64,000 nt of DNA from Microvirga sp. SRT01 (GTDB taxonomy: Bacteria; Pseudomonadota; Alphaproteobacteria; Sphingomonadales; Sphingomonadaceae): the NCBI GenBank assembly GCA_018139225.1, contig JAGSNX010000001.1, positions 868,001 through 932,000 on the forward strand, written 5' to 3'. The translations under genes and the position numbers were made by a program. The notes below the pieces were generated by a model, which saw only the letters and a list, made by a program, of their open reading frames with translations, searched no databases and was not told the DNA's origin. Shown in pieces: positions 44,767-54,157 of the stretch (positions within the stretch are counted from its first letter, which is position 1; the number at the start of each line of letters is the position of its first letter).

Positions 44767-45045
44767 ATGGGCGTCCAGTTGAACATCAAGAGTGCCGAGG
44801 CCCGACATTTGGCGGAGAAAGTTGCCAGCACGACAGGCGTGTCGATTACGGAAGCCGTAACCGATGCGCTGCGTCGCCGCCTTCAGGAAGTGGAGCGGGA
44901 AGTCGCCACCGCCGACGACGCGCTTCTACGGCGAGCAGCCGATTTCCACGCGATGATGGCGGGCAGCCGCGCATGCTGGCCGGCGGCGATGCTGGACGTC
45001 GATCACGGCGACCTGCTGTATGGTGAAGATGGGCTGCCGCGATGA
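44767..45045 (+). CDS. vapB: VapB-type antitoxin
   Basis: 92 aa. N-terminal GVQLNIKSAEARHLAEKVASTTGVSITEAVTDALRRRL is the ribbon-helix-helix DNA-binding pattern of the Rv0623-type (PSK) VapB group. The C-terminal part wraps the toxin. It has a strong ribosome-binding site (GGAGGAGG) and overlaps vapC by ATGA, the standard coupling of toxin-antitoxin pairs. Confidence 0.85.
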   Translation: MGVQLNIKSAEARHLAEKVASTTGVSITEAVTDALRRRLQEVEREVATADDALLRRAADFHAMMAGSRACWPAAMLDVDHGDLLYGEDGLPR

Positions 45046-45434
45046 TAGTCGACACGTCGGTGCTCATCGCGTTGCTGCGGGAAGAGCCTGAAGCTGAACG
45101 GTTCGTCTCGATCATGATCCGCGAACCCGGCAACCTGAGGATCGCCGCTGCCAATTACTTGGAGGCCGCGATCGTGACAGACTCCAATGGCTCGGAACTC
45201 CTCAGCGCCCGATTGGGAGAGTTGATGGACTTCTTCCATATCGATGTGATCCCGGTTTCGCGTTATCACGCCGATATCGCCCGGAAAGCCTACCGAACCT
45301 ACGGCCGCGGCCACCACCCTGCCCGCCTCAACTTCGGCGATTGCTTTGCTTATGCGCTCAGCAAAACGTCGGGCGAACCGCTGCTGTTCAAGGGCGACGA
45401 CTTCGCCGCTACGGACATCGTCGCCGCCGCTTGA
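45042..45434 (+). CDS. vapC: VapC-type PIN-domain ribonuclease toxin
   Basis: 130 aa PIN domain. The acidic metal site is whole: Asp4 (MIVDTSVLIALL), Glu41 (NYLEAAIV), Asp100 (NFGDCFAYAL) and Asp119/120 (FKGDDFAATD). VapC toxins usually cut initiator tRNA or other structured RNA; the target here is unknown. Coupled to vapB. Confidence 0.88.
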   Translation: MIVDTSVLIALLREEPEAERFVSIMIREPGNLRIAAANYLEAAIVTDSNGSELLSARLGELMDFFHIDVIPVSRYHADIARKAYRTYGRGHHPARLNFGDCFAYALSKTSGEPLLFKGDDFAATDIVAAA

Positions 45435-45485
45435 ATCGCGCGGCACCCGCTGTCCAACCTCCGATCGTTCTGGTATTGTTCTGCA

Positions 45486-46913
45486 ATGCCCGGCGACTCG
45501 CCCCTGTCCTTGCAATCGCCAGCCTCCGCCACGGCCGTTCCGGGCAAAGTGGAGGACACACCCGCCGACGCCTCCACTTCCTCCACTTCGGTTGGCGTCA
45601 CCGGCGCGCCGAACCTCCCGCCCCGCCCGCTGCGCTGGCTGTTCCTCGACCTCAATTCCTACTTCGCCAGCGTCGAACAGCAGTTGCAGCCGTCGCTCCG
45701 CGGCCGCCCCGTCATCGTCGCGCCGGTCGGCACCGACACCACCGTCGCCATCGCTGCTTCGATCGAGGCCAAGCGCTACGGCATCGCGACCGGCACGCCG
45801 GTATGGCGCGCGCGCGAACTGTGTCCGGATGTCGTCGTCACGCCTGCCCGGCACGAACGCTATGTGGAATTCCACGACGCGATCATCGCGGAGGTCGGTC
45901 GGCACATACCAGTCACCAAGGTGTGTTCGATCGACGAAGTCGCCTGCCGCCTGCTCGACAACGAAAACGCCCGCGCCGATGCGGAGGCGCTGGCCGCGCG
46001 GATCAAGGCCGGCATCCGCACGGTCGTCGGTGAGCGGATGACGTCGTCGATCGGCATCGCCCCCAACCGCCTGCTCGCGAAACTGGCGTCCGACCTGATG
46101 AAGCCGGACGGCCTCGTCGTCTTCGAACAACAGGACCTACCGCACGCGCTCTACCGGCTGCGATTGCGCGACATCAGCGGCATCGGGGAGAAGATGGAAC
46201 GGCGGCTGGCCCGCGATGGCGTCAACGATATTCGCCAGCTCTGCGAGCGGCGTCCGCGCGACGCCGGCCACGCCTGGGGTGGCACGGACGGCGACCGGCT
46301 CTGGTATCTGCTCCACGGCGTCGACCTGCCGGAAAAGCCGTCGCAGCCGCGCACCGTAGGTCACAGCCACGTGCTCTCTCCCCGCCACCGCGACATCGAG
46401 GGTGCTCGGCTGACTGCCCGCCGTCTGGCGTTGAAGGCTGCCAGTCGCCTTCGCCGCAAGGGCTATCGCGCCCGCGAGCTTGTGCTGCATGGCCGCTTCG
46501 AGGATCTACGCGCGGACGGGAAGCGCGACAAATGGGCGGGGCACACCCGGCTTCCTGCGACGCAGGACAGCTTCGTGGTGCTCGATCACCTCGACCGGCT
46601 GCTGATGCCGCGCCTCCTCGCCGCCGGCCGTGCCCGCCCGGGCGGATTCCGGCTCCGGATGGTCGGCGTGACATTGTCGGGAATCGAACCGATCGCGGCG
46701 GAGCAGGGGTCGCTATGGGCGCATCTCGATGCCGACGATCCGCTCGCGCGGGAGACGCGGACGCTGGCGCTCAGTTGCGCGATGGACCGCATCAATCAGC
46801 GCTGGGGCCGCAATGCCGTCAGTGTCGGGCCGCTGGGCGGCGGACGGCTCGACCGGGTTGGCACGAAGATCGCGTTCGGGCGCATCCCGGAAATTGCCGA
46901 GTTCCACGAATGA
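45486..46913 (+). CDS. Y-family DNA polymerase (DinB/UmuC type)
   Basis: 475 aa translesion polymerase. Catalytic residues are kept: Asp55 (LFLDLNSYFASVE) and Asp149/Glu150 (CSIDEVACR), with the helix-hairpin-helix DISGIGEKMERRLARDG and a little-finger domain (about 300-475). It is not the inactive ImuB, which lacks these. It differs from standard DinB in SIDE and HVLSPRHRD. The first 47 residues have no family match and include a repeat (CCTCCACTTCCTCCACTTCG, 45571-45590) found elsewhere; a GTG at 45549 is an alternative start. No imuA or dnaE2 nearby. Confidence 0.82.
   Translation: MPGDSPLSLQSPASATAVPGKVEDTPADASTSSTSVGVTGAPNLPPRPLRWLFLDLNSYFASVEQQLQPSLRGRPVIVAPVGTDTTVAIAASIEAKRYGIATGTPVWRARELCPDVVVTPARHERYVEFHDAIIAEVGRHIPVTKVCSIDEVACRLLDNENARADAEALAARIKAGIRTVVGERMTSSIGIAPNRLLAKLASDLMKPDGLVVFEQQDLPHALYRLRLRDISGIGEKMERRLARDGVNDIRQLCERRPRDAGHAWGGTDGDRLWYLLHGVDLPEKPSQPRTVGHSHVLSPRHRDIEGARLTARRLALKAASRLRRKGYRARELVLHGRFEDLRADGKRDKWAGHTRLPATQDSFVVLDHLDRLLMPRLLAAGRARPGGFRLRMVGVTLSGIEPIAAEQGSLWAHLDADDPLARETRTLALSCAMDRINQRWGRNAVSVGPLGGGRLDRVGTKIAFGRIPEIAEFHE
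45571..45590. repeat. CCTCCACTT repeat, copy inside the polymerase 5' region
   Basis: A 20-base word made of two CCTCCACTT units plus CG, identical to the copies at 59317 and 59361. An inverted partner AAGTGGAGGA lies just upstream (45547-45556), so the region could fold into a hairpin. Confidence 0.6.
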
Positions 46914-46971
46914 GTCGGATTGTCTGACATATCTTGACGGTTGCGTTACCATCGGCAAAGCGGGCCGGGCT

Positions 46972-47352
46972 ATGAAGAACCCCATCCTTCTCGCCGCCCC
47001 CCTCCTCGTTCTCGCCGCCTGCAATTCGCAGCCGAAGCAGCCCGAGGTGCTGGATTCCAATCCCGATCCGATGGCCAACCGCCTCGCCAACGCCGCCCCC
47101 GTCGAACTGCCCCCTGCGATCCGTGCCGACAAGACGCTGCGCTGCGGCGATGGTTCGCTCGTCGGCGTCACCTTCTTCCAGGGTGACAAGCTGGTCAGCG
47201 TCCGCGTTCCCTCCACAGCCACCCCCGTGCGCCTCACCGCGCCCGAGGCGGGGCAGCCCTACACCGCCGACGGCGGCTGGAAGCTGACCGGCGACGAGAA
47301 GTCCGTCAACGTCACGCCGGCCGGCAAGGCCGCACTGACCTGCCACGACTGA
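46972..47352 (+). CDS. Small lipoprotein of unknown function
   Basis: 126 aa with signal peptide MKNPILLAAPLLVLAAC (lipobox LAAC, Cys17). The mature part has two Cys (LRCGDG, LTCHD) that may form a disulfide and a beta-rich look (VGVTFFQGDKLVSVRV; YTADGGWKLTGDEKSVNVTP), similar to MliC-like lysozyme-inhibitor folds; that likeness is only suggestive. Followed by a strong terminator. Confidence 0.75.
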   Translation: MKNPILLAAPLLVLAACNSQPKQPEVLDSNPDPMANRLANAAPVELPPAIRADKTLRCGDGSLVGVTFFQGDKLVSVRVPSTATPVRLTAPEAGQPYTADGGWKLTGDEKSVNVTPAGKAALTCHD

Positions 47353-47376
47353 TCAACCGATCGTGTAGAACATCTG

Positions 47377-47407
47377 GGGCCGGCGGCGCGATCCGCCGGC
47401 CCTTTTT
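47377..47407 (+). terminator. Rho-independent terminator after the lipoprotein gene
   Basis: A perfect 10-bp G+C stem (47377-47386 with 47393-47402) followed by five T. Confidence 0.9.
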
Positions 47408-47479
47408 CATACCAGCCGCGCCGACCTATCCCGCGTGAAAGCAAGCCGTTATGATGCGACCCGAACAAGGATACGCATC

Positions 47480-48448
47480 ATGCTCGACACTTCCGCCGCC
47501 CAGGTTCCGACGCTCAGCCTCGCCGACCAGGCCTCCGATCCCGACGCGTTCGCGCAGGCGTTCGGCACGTCCTTCCAGCGGTTCGGCTTCGCGATCGTTG
47601 CCGATCACGGCATCCCGCAGGACCTGATCGCCCGCGCCTGGGCTGAAACGGAGGCGCTGTTCGCCCTGCCCGACGCGGAGAAGCGCCAGTACCACGTCAC
47701 GGGCGGAGGCGGCGCGCGCGGCTACACGCCCTTCAAGACGGAAATCGCCAAGGACGCCAAGCACGTCGATCTGAAGGAATTCTGGCACGTCGGCCGCGAA
47801 CTGCCCGCCGGTCACCGCTTCGCCGACACGATGTCGCCGAACATCTGGCCCACCCGGCCGGAAGGTTTCCGCGATACGTTCGTCGAACTGTTCGCCGCGT
47901 TCGATGCCGCCGGCGATCGGCTGCTGTCGGCGATCGCCCGCTATCTGAAGCTCGCGCCCGACTGGTTCGACCCCGCGGTGAAGGACGGCAACTCCGTCCT
48001 GCGCCTGCTCCACTATCCGCCGATTCCCGCCGATGCGGAGGGCGTCCGTGCCGGCGCGCACGAGGACATCAATCTCATCACGCTGCTGCTCGGTGCGGAG
48101 GAAGCCGGCCTCGAACTGCTCGACCGCAGCCAGGGAGAGGACGGGGGCCGCTGGCTGTCGATCAAGCCGCCGGAGGGTGCGATGGTCGTCAACGTCGGCG
48201 ACATGCTGCAACGCCTGACCAACCACGTCCTGCCGTCGACCACTCACCGGGTCGTCAATCCGCCGCCCGAGCGCCGCGGCCATTCACGCTATTCGATGCC
48301 CTTCTTCTTGCACCCGGCGCCCGATTTCCTGATCGAGACACTGCCCGGCACGATCACGCCCGAGAACCCGAACCGCTATCCGGAGCCGATCACCGCGCAC
48401 GACTACCTGTATCAACGGCTGGTGGAGATCGGCCTTATCAAACCCTAG
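47480..48448 (+). CDS. Isopenicillin N synthase-family 2-oxoglutarate/Fe(II) dioxygenase
   Basis: 322 aa. The DIOX_N region is at the N-terminus (VPTLSLADQ ... FGFAIVADHGIP), and the iron site is His194, Asp196 (GAHEDINLITLL) and His256 (STTHRVVNP); Arg270/Ser272 (HSRYSMPFF) should hold 2-oxoglutarate. Proteins of this group oxidise diverse small molecules; the substrate is unknown. The ATG after AAGGATACGCATC is preferred over an upstream ATG at 47435 because of the family N-terminus. Confidence 0.85.
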   Translation: MLDTSAAQVPTLSLADQASDPDAFAQAFGTSFQRFGFAIVADHGIPQDLIARAWAETEALFALPDAEKRQYHVTGGGGARGYTPFKTEIAKDAKHVDLKEFWHVGRELPAGHRFADTMSPNIWPTRPEGFRDTFVELFAAFDAAGDRLLSAIARYLKLAPDWFDPAVKDGNSVLRLLHYPPIPADAEGVRAGAHEDINLITLLLGAEEAGLELLDRSQGEDGGRWLSIKPPEGAMVVNVGDMLQRLTNHVLPSTTHRVVNPPPERRGHSRYSMPFFLHPAPDFLIETLPGTITPENPNRYPEPITAHDYLYQRLVEIGLIKP

Positions 48449-48492
48449 TCGCGACCCGATCACCCCGGCTATCGTCCGGGTGATCGACGTCG

Positions 48493-49728
48493 TCAGCCAG
48501 CCTCGAAACCCCGTTCCAGGAACCGCGTCGCTACAGCGCAGTGCAGAGCGACGCCCTTGGCCATCACCGCCTCGTCGATGGTCATGCGCGTGTTGTGCAG
48601 CGGTGGGTTCGTCGCCGGATCGCTCCCGACCGGCGCCGCGCCGATGAACGCGAACGCACCCGGGACGGCTTGCAGCACATAGGAGAAATCCTCCGCGCCC
48701 ATGATCGGGTGGATCATCGGTTCGAATCCATCCTCGCCGAGTTGCTCGACCGCAGACTCTCGCATCAACACTGCTGCACGCACATCGTTGACCGTCACCG
48801 GATACCCCGTGTCGATCCACGCCTCGCCCACAGCACCGTGCGCCGCCGCGATGTTCTCGACGATCCGCACGAACGCCGCATGACACTGCACCCGCGTCGC
48901 TTCCGAAAGAGTGCGCAGCGTGCCGAGCAGCGTCGCTTCACCGGGGATGACGTTGTGCGCCGTCCCTGCCGTGATCTTCGTGATCGACAGCACCGCGGGA
49001 TCGCTGACCGACACCTGCCGCCCGATATAGACCTGCAACGCCGTCACGATCTCGCATGCTACCGGTATCGGATCGAGCCCACCCTGCGGCATCGCCGCGT
49101 GGCCGCCGCGACCGACGATCCGTGCGTGCAGCGTGTCGGCCGACGCCATCACCGTTCCCGTCCGAGTCGTGACGACGCCCGACGCGTGGTTGGGCGAGAT
49201 GTGCAGCGCGAATGCCGCGTCCGGCGCAGGGTCCGCGAGCAGCCCATCCTCGATCATGAACCGCGCGCCGTGGTGCCCCTCCTCGCCCGGCTGGAACATG
49301 AACACGACTGTACCCGGCAGCACATCGCGTCGCGCGCACAGCGCCTTCGCCGCACCGACCAGCATCGCGGTATGCGAATCATGCCCGCACGCATGCATCG
49401 CCCCCGGCACACCGCTCGCGAAGTCGAGCCCGGTCTCCTCCTGCATCGGCAACGCATCCATGTCGCCACGCAGCAGCACGGTCCGGCCGTTGCCGCCCGT
49501 CCGGTCGATACCGCCGCCCCGCAGGATTGCCACGAAACCGGTCGTGGATGTTCCCTCACGAAACTCCAGCGGCAGGCCCGCCAGCGCCGCCTTGATCCGC
49601 GCGCTGGTCCGCGGACACTGAAGCCCGATCTCGGGATCGGCGTGAATCGCGCGCCGCAACGTTACGACCTCGTCGAACACGCTGTCCGCCGCACCGCGCC
49701 AGTCGGCGGCCATCTCGTCCAGGCTCAT
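48493..49728 (-). CDS. M20-family amidohydrolase (N-acyl-amino acid deacylase type)
   Basis: 411 aa, like hippurate hydrolase / IAA-amino acid hydrolases. Metal residues: Cys114, His116 (MHACGHDSHTAM), Glu149/Glu150 (FQPGEEGHHGA), the later ALHISPNH and the C-terminal GAEDFSYVLQ. A dimerisation lid domain (about 190-300) is present. The ATG at 49728 has GAGGA nine bases upstream. Lies 10 bp downstream of the ATPase gene. Substrate not predictable. Confidence 0.88.
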   Translation of the reverse strand: MSLDEMAADWRGAADSVFDEVVTLRRAIHADPEIGLQCPRTSARIKAALAGLPLEFREGTSTTGFVAILRGGGIDRTGGNGRTVLLRGDMDALPMQEETGLDFASGVPGAMHACGHDSHTAMLVGAAKALCARRDVLPGTVVFMFQPGEEGHHGARFMIEDGLLADPAPDAAFALHISPNHASGVVTTRTGTVMASADTLHARIVGRGGHAAMPQGGLDPIPVACEIVTALQVYIGRQVSVSDPAVLSITKITAGTAHNVIPGEATLLGTLRTLSEATRVQCHAAFVRIVENIAAAHGAVGEAWIDTGYPVTVNDVRAAVLMRESAVEQLGEDGFEPMIHPIMGAEDFSYVLQAVPGAFAFIGAAPVGSDPATNPPLHNTRMTIDEAVMAKGVALHCAVATRFLERGFEAG

Positions 49729-49738
49729 CACGCTTTCC

Positions 49739-51397
49739 TCATCCACGGAACAGTCCGCCCAATACGCCACGCAGCAGCCCGCCGACGATCCCGCCGGACG
49801 ACGCCGACGACCGCCGCTTGGTCGTGCCGAACACCTGCTTGCCGATCTCGTTCGCAACCTGTCGCCCGATCGACGAGCTTGCCGCCCGCGTCGCGCTGGT
49901 CGCCATCTTAGACCACGGGCTGTTAGCCGATTCCCGCGCCGCGTCCCGTTCCTGCCGATCGGCTTCACGCTGGGCTGCGATCCGCGCGCGCTCTGCATCC
50001 TTCGCCGCCCTGGCATCGTCCTTCGCGCGCAACGCCGCGGCCTTCTCGTCGGCATCGGCAGAGCGCGCGGCTGCAGCAGACGCCGCCGCCTCCTGCGTCT
50101 TGGCCGACAGCAATTCCTCGGCCGACTCGCGGTCGATCAACTCGTCGTATTTGTCGCCGACCCAATCCGTCTCGATCAGGACCTTGCGCTCGTCCGGCGT
50201 GACCGGTCCGACCCGGCTGGCGGGAGGCTTGATGAGCGTCCGCTCCACCGGCGACGGCGAACCGTCCGCCTGCAACAGCGATACCAGCGCCTCGCCCACC
50301 TTCAGTTCGGTGATCGCGGTCGCGACATCGACGCCCGGGTTGGCGCGGAACGTCTCCGCCGCCGCGCGCACCGCCGCCTGATCGCGAGGGGTGAACGCGC
50401 GCAACGCATGCTGCACCCGATTGCCGAGCTGCCCCGCCACCTTGTCCGGAATATCCAGCGGGTTCTGTGTGATGAAATAAATGCCGACCCCCTTCGACCG
50501 GATCAGCCGCACGACCTGCTCGATCTTTTCCAGCAGAGCGTCGGGCGCCTCGTCGAATAGCAGGTGCGCCTCGTCGAAGAAGAACGCCATCACCGGTTTG
50601 TCGGGGTCACCGATTTCCGGCAATTGCTCGAACAGCTCGCTCAGCAACCACAGCAGGAACGTCGAATACAGCTTCGGACTCGCCATCAGCTTGTCCGCCG
50701 CCAGAATGTTGACGACGCCGCGACCGGTGTCGTCCAGCCGGATCATGTCAGCCAGTTCCAGCGCCGGCTCACCGAAGAAATGCTCCGCACCCTGCGACCG
50801 CAATTGCAACAGCGCGCGCTGGATCGTGCCGACCGACTGTTTCGACACGTTGCCATACGTCGTGGTCAGTTCCGCCGCCCGCTCCGCGCAATGCGCCAGC
50901 ATTGCCTGAAGGTCGTCCAGATCGAGCAGCAGCAGGCCCTCCTGGTCCGCGACATGGAAGGCGATCGTCAGCACCCCCTCCTGCACCGCGTTCAGGTCCA
51001 TCAGGCGCGCCAGCAGCAGCGGCCCCATCTCGCTGACGGTGGTCCGAACCGGGTGGCCCTGCTCGCCGAACAGGTCCCAGAATTGCACGGGATTGTCGCG
51101 GTACTTCCAGTCGGTGTCGCCGATCTCCGCCGCCCGCGCCGCAAAGGTCGCGTGGGTCTTGGCAGTGGGCGAGCCGGCCATCGCCAGCCCCGATAGGTCC
51201 CCCTTCACATCGGCGACGAAGGTCGGCACGCCAACGGCGGAGAAGCCCTCGACGATCCCCTGCAACGTCACCGTCTTGCCCGTGCCCGTGGCGCCGGCGA
51301 TCAGGCCGTGTCGGTTCGCCCGGCGCAGATCGATCGCCTGCGGCGTGCCCCCGCCGCCGATATTCTGGCCGAGCCCGATGAAGATGCCGTCCGCCAT
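49739..51397 (-). CDS. HerA-like ATPase, DUF853 family
   Basis: 552 aa. Walker A GATGTGKT (35-42) and Walker [15 protein letters not shown]; the DUF853 core also shows [13 protein letters not shown] and [17 protein letters not shown]. The C-terminal part has a highly charged Ala/Arg/Asp coiled region (about 430-495) and a Gly-rich end. The family (E. coli YjgR) is poorly studied; a role in DNA or nucleic acid handling is inferred from likeness to HerA. It precedes the M20 amidohydrolase gene. Confidence 0.85.
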   Translation of the reverse strand: MADGIFIGLGQNIGGGGTPQAIDLRRANRHGLIAGATGTGKTVTLQGIVEGFSAVGVPTFVADVKGDLSGLAMAGSPTAKTHATFAARAAEIGDTDWKYRDNPVQFWDLFGEQGHPVRTTVSEMGPLLLARLMDLNAVQEGVLTIAFHVADQEGLLLLDLDDLQAMLAHCAERAAELTTTYGNVSKQSVGTIQRALLQLRSQGAEHFFGEPALELADMIRLDDTGRGVVNILAADKLMASPKLYSTFLLWLLSELFEQLPEIGDPDKPVMAFFFDEAHLLFDEAPDALLEKIEQVVRLIRSKGVGIYFITQNPLDIPDKVAGQLGNRVQHALRAFTPRDQAAVRAAAETFRANPGVDVATAITELKVGEALVSLLQADGSPSPVERTLIKPPASRVGPVTPDERKVLIETDWVGDKYDELIDRESAEELLSAKTQEAAASAAAARSADADEKAAALRAKDDARAAKDAERARIAAQREADRQERDAARESANSPWSKMATSATRAASSSIGRQVANEIGKQVFGTTKRRSSASSGGIVGGLLRGVLGGLFRG

Positions 51398-51446
51398 ATA
51401 CCGTCTCCTGACCGCGTCAGCGTAGCGCGCTCCCGCCCCATAAGGG

Positions 51447-51482
51447 AAGGGCCGCCGCCCCCAGTCGGGAGCGACGGCCCTT
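51447..51482 (-). terminator. Hairpin terminator after degP
   Basis: A 12-base stem with one mismatch (51447-51458 with 51471-51482) about 20 bases past the degP stop, before the ATPase gene. U tail weak. Confidence 0.55.
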
Positions 51483-51502
51483 CGTCTTGCTTAAGTCGAG
51501 GA

Positions 51503-53047
51503 TCAGCCCTTGATCTTGATCGGGATAAACCGCGCCGGGTTGCGGCCGCGCATTGCCAGCACCAGCACCTGCGGGCGACCTGCCGCCTTGGCCGCGGCCA
51601 CCGCCCGCGCCAGATCCGCGGCGGTACGGACCGGCGTGCCGTTAACCGACTGGATCACGTCGCCACGCTGCAACTTGCCCGCGGCATCGCTGGTCGGGGA
51701 TACGGCACCGATCACCACGCCCTGCACCGTCGCCGCGACGCCGACCGCTCGCGCGATGCCCGGCGTCAGCGGCTGGACGGACAAGCCCAGCGTGCCGCCC
51801 TCGGCCGGTGTCACCGCACCGTCATCGTCGCTGTCGCCATCCGTACCGAAGCCGCCAGAATCCTCACCGCCATTCAGCGTCGCGGTTAGCTGCTCTGCCG
51901 ACGGACGCGGCGCGGCCGTCACCGACAGGGTCACCGGCTTGCCATCGCGCAGCACGTCCAGTCGCGCGGTGCTGCCCGGCTTCACGTTCGACACGAGGTA
52001 GGACAGCGTCTGGTCCGGCGTGACCGCCTGCCCGTTGACCTTCACGACGACGTCGCCGGCACGCAGCCCGGCCTTGGCCGCCGGGCCGCTGGGCTCGACG
52101 CCGGCGATCAGCTCGCCCTGGTTCTTCGGAATACCGAGCGCCGCGGACGTGTCCTCGTCGATCGTCCCCCCTTGCAGGGTGACGCCGAGATAACCGCGGC
52201 TGATCGTGCCGCCCTTCATGAACGTCTCGATGATCGGCTTCGCGGTCGCCGCAGGAATGGCGAAGCCGATGCCGATGTTGCCGCCCGACTGGCTGAAGAT
52301 CTGGCTGTTAACGCCAATCACGTTACCGTTCAGGTCGAACATCGGTCCGCCGGAATTGCCCTGGTTGATCGAAGCGTCGGTCTGGATGAAGCGGTCGTAT
52401 GCGCCGCCCTGACCCGTCACGCGGTTGATCGCCGATACGATACCGGCCGTCACCGTGCCGCCGAGACCGAACGGCTCGCCGATCGCGACGACCCAGTCAC
52501 CAACACGCGCCTTCGCCGAATCTCCCCAGCGGACGAACGGAAGGTTGCTGGCCTCGATCTTCAGCAACGCCAAATCAGAGTCGCGGTCCTGACCGATGAC
52601 CTTCGCAACGTATTCCTTGTTGTCGGACAGCGTCACGCTAATGGAATTGACCGTCGCCCCGCGCGCACCCGGCGCGATCACGTGCGCGTTGGTCACGACA
52701 TAGCCGTCCGGCGAGATCAGGAAGCCCGATCCCAGCGACGCGCCCTGCCGCGGCCGCGACGGCGCACCGCCGCCCTGCCCGCCGAACAAACCCTCGAACG
52801 GCGTACCGGAGAAGGGATTGGCCTGTGCCGGCTGGTTGATCGTCTGCTTGGTCGAGATGTTGACGACCGCCGGCTGCAACTTGGCGACCATGTCCGCGAA
52901 GCTCATCGGCGCGCCGGCCTTCGGCACGGCGGCCTGGATCGTACCCGGCTCGTTCTGCGCGACCTGCGCACCGCTCGGGTTCAAGGCGAGGGTAGCGGTC
53001 GCGCCGCCGAGCAGCAGGGCACTGGTAATGGCGTAGGCGTATCGCAC
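51503..53047 (-). CDS. degP: Do-family serine protease DegP/HtrA
   Basis: 514 aa periplasmic protease-chaperone. Signal peptide (1-29), protease domain with catalytic triad His122 (VTNAHVI), Asp158 (DSDLALLKI) and Ser232 (NQGNSGGPM), then two PDZ domains (about 290-385 and 425-510). It degrades misfolded envelope proteins. A Gly/Gln-rich segment (about 75-103) before the protease core matches the LA loop place. Monocistronic by its terminator. An imperfect palindrome TGAACGGTCGTTGA is found 56 bases upstream. Confidence 0.94.
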   Translation of the reverse strand: MRYAYAITSALLLGGATATLALNPSGAQVAQNEPGTIQAAVPKAGAPMSFADMVAKLQPAVVNISTKQTINQPAQANPFSGTPFEGLFGGQGGGAPSRPRQGASLGSGFLISPDGYVVTNAHVIAPGARGATVNSISVTLSDNKEYVAKVIGQDRDSDLALLKIEASNLPFVRWGDSAKARVGDWVVAIGEPFGLGGTVTAGIVSAINRVTGQGGAYDRFIQTDASINQGNSGGPMFDLNGNVIGVNSQIFSQSGGNIGIGFAIPAATAKPIIETFMKGGTISRGYLGVTLQGGTIDEDTSAALGIPKNQGELIAGVEPSGPAAKAGLRAGDVVVKVNGQAVTPDQTLSYLVSNVKPGSTARLDVLRDGKPVTLSVTAAPRPSAEQLTATLNGGEDSGGFGTDGDSDDDGAVTPAEGGTLGLSVQPLTPGIARAVGVAATVQGVVIGAVSPTSDAAGKLQRGDVIQSVNGTPVRTAADLARAVAAAKAAGRPQVLVLAMRGRNPARFIPIKIKG

Positions 53048-53293
53048 TAGGATATTGTCCTCTCGTCTTCGATCGTACCCGGATCGATTGCGGGATAGCG
53101 GCTGAACGGTCGTTGAATATGAACCAGTCCCGCAGCATCCATTCAGTCTAACGCCTTTTACGTGGTTCCGAATGCCACCGCTTCAAGAGCCGAATGCAGC
53201 CGCGATGCGAAGATCGAGGTGGTCCGGCAATCCTGGATCAGGATTTCGCCGGGCCGTAGTGCTTCGCTCAATGCAACGCGCCGGATCGCATGC

Positions 53294-54157
53294 TTACCGC
53301 CCCGGTGCCATGAACTCGCGCAGATAGGAGTTGTTGGGCGACAGGATGATCGACGTCGCACCCTTTTCGTCGGTCGAACCGTCCGCCCCGAACGTCCGCC
53401 GATACGACTGCATCGCCCGGTAGAAATCGTAGAAGCCGGCATCCTTGCCGAAACTCTCGGCGTAGATGCGCGATGCCTCGGCATCAGCATCGGCCTGCAC
53501 GATCCGCGCCTGACGCTGCCCCTCGGCGGCGATCGTGACCGCCTCCTGCTGACGGGCGGTCTGCATCCGGCGCAGCGCCGATTCCAGCGGCGTCCCTTCA
53601 GGCAATTCGGCCTGCTTGATACGCACGTCGACGATCTCGACGCCGTACTGGCGCGCGCGACGATCGAGCCCACGCTGAATCGAGTCCATCACCTCGCCGC
53701 GTTCCGGCGTCAGCAGCGTCGCGAACCGTACCTTGCCCAGCTCGTTGCGCAGCGTCGATCCGAACTGCGGGCGTAGCTGGTTGGCGACGCCTTCCTCGCT
53801 TCCGGCCGTCGCCAGCATCAGCCGCGGGTCGACGACGCGAAACCGCGCAAACGCATCGACGTTCAGCCGCAACTGGTCGGTCGACAGCACCTGCGTATTC
53901 TCGAGATCAAGGTCCAGCACGCGCTTGTCGACCCACGTGATGCGGTCGAGGAACGGCACCCGCGCGATCAGGCCGGCACCGGACGATCCGATCGGCTGGT
54001 TGGCCTGATACTTGTTCACGACGCGGATCGGCTGGGCGAGGCGATACACCACCGCCTGCTGCGTCTCGGGCACGATCGCGAAGGTCGCCGCGGCCAGAAT
54101 CACCAGCACCAACGCCGCGATGCCGATCGTGACGGGATTCTTCCAGAGGCCGCTCAC
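53294..54157 (-). CDS. hflC: HflC, modulator of FtsH protease
   Basis: 287 aa SPFH-domain membrane protein with one N-terminal helix (about 10-28) and the family segments VPETQQAVVYRLAQPIRV, FLDRITWVDKRVLDLDLENTQVLSTDQ and VRIKQAELPEGTPLESALRRMQTARQQEA. HflC and HflK form a cage round FtsH and limit its access to membrane proteins. The start is GTG overlapping the hflK stop (GTGA). 245 bp downstream of degP's start hold nothing coding that I can support. Confidence 0.94.
   Translation of the reverse strand: MSGLWKNPVTIGIAALVLVILAAATFAIVPETQQAVVYRLAQPIRVVNKYQANQPIGSSGAGLIARVPFLDRITWVDKRVLDLDLENTQVLSTDQLRLNVDAFARFRVVDPRLMLATAGSEEGVANQLRPQFGSTLRNELGKVRFATLLTPERGEVMDSIQRGLDRRARQYGVEIVDVRIKQAELPEGTPLESALRRMQTARQQEAVTIAAEGQRQARIVQADADAEASRIYAESFGKDAGFYDFYRAMQSYRRTFGADGSTDEKGATSIILSPNNSYLREFMAPGR

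Noticed and set aside
53048..53293. Possible gene or small RNA between degP and hflC
   Set aside because: No hairpin with U tail and no frame with a start site; taken as the degP promoter region.
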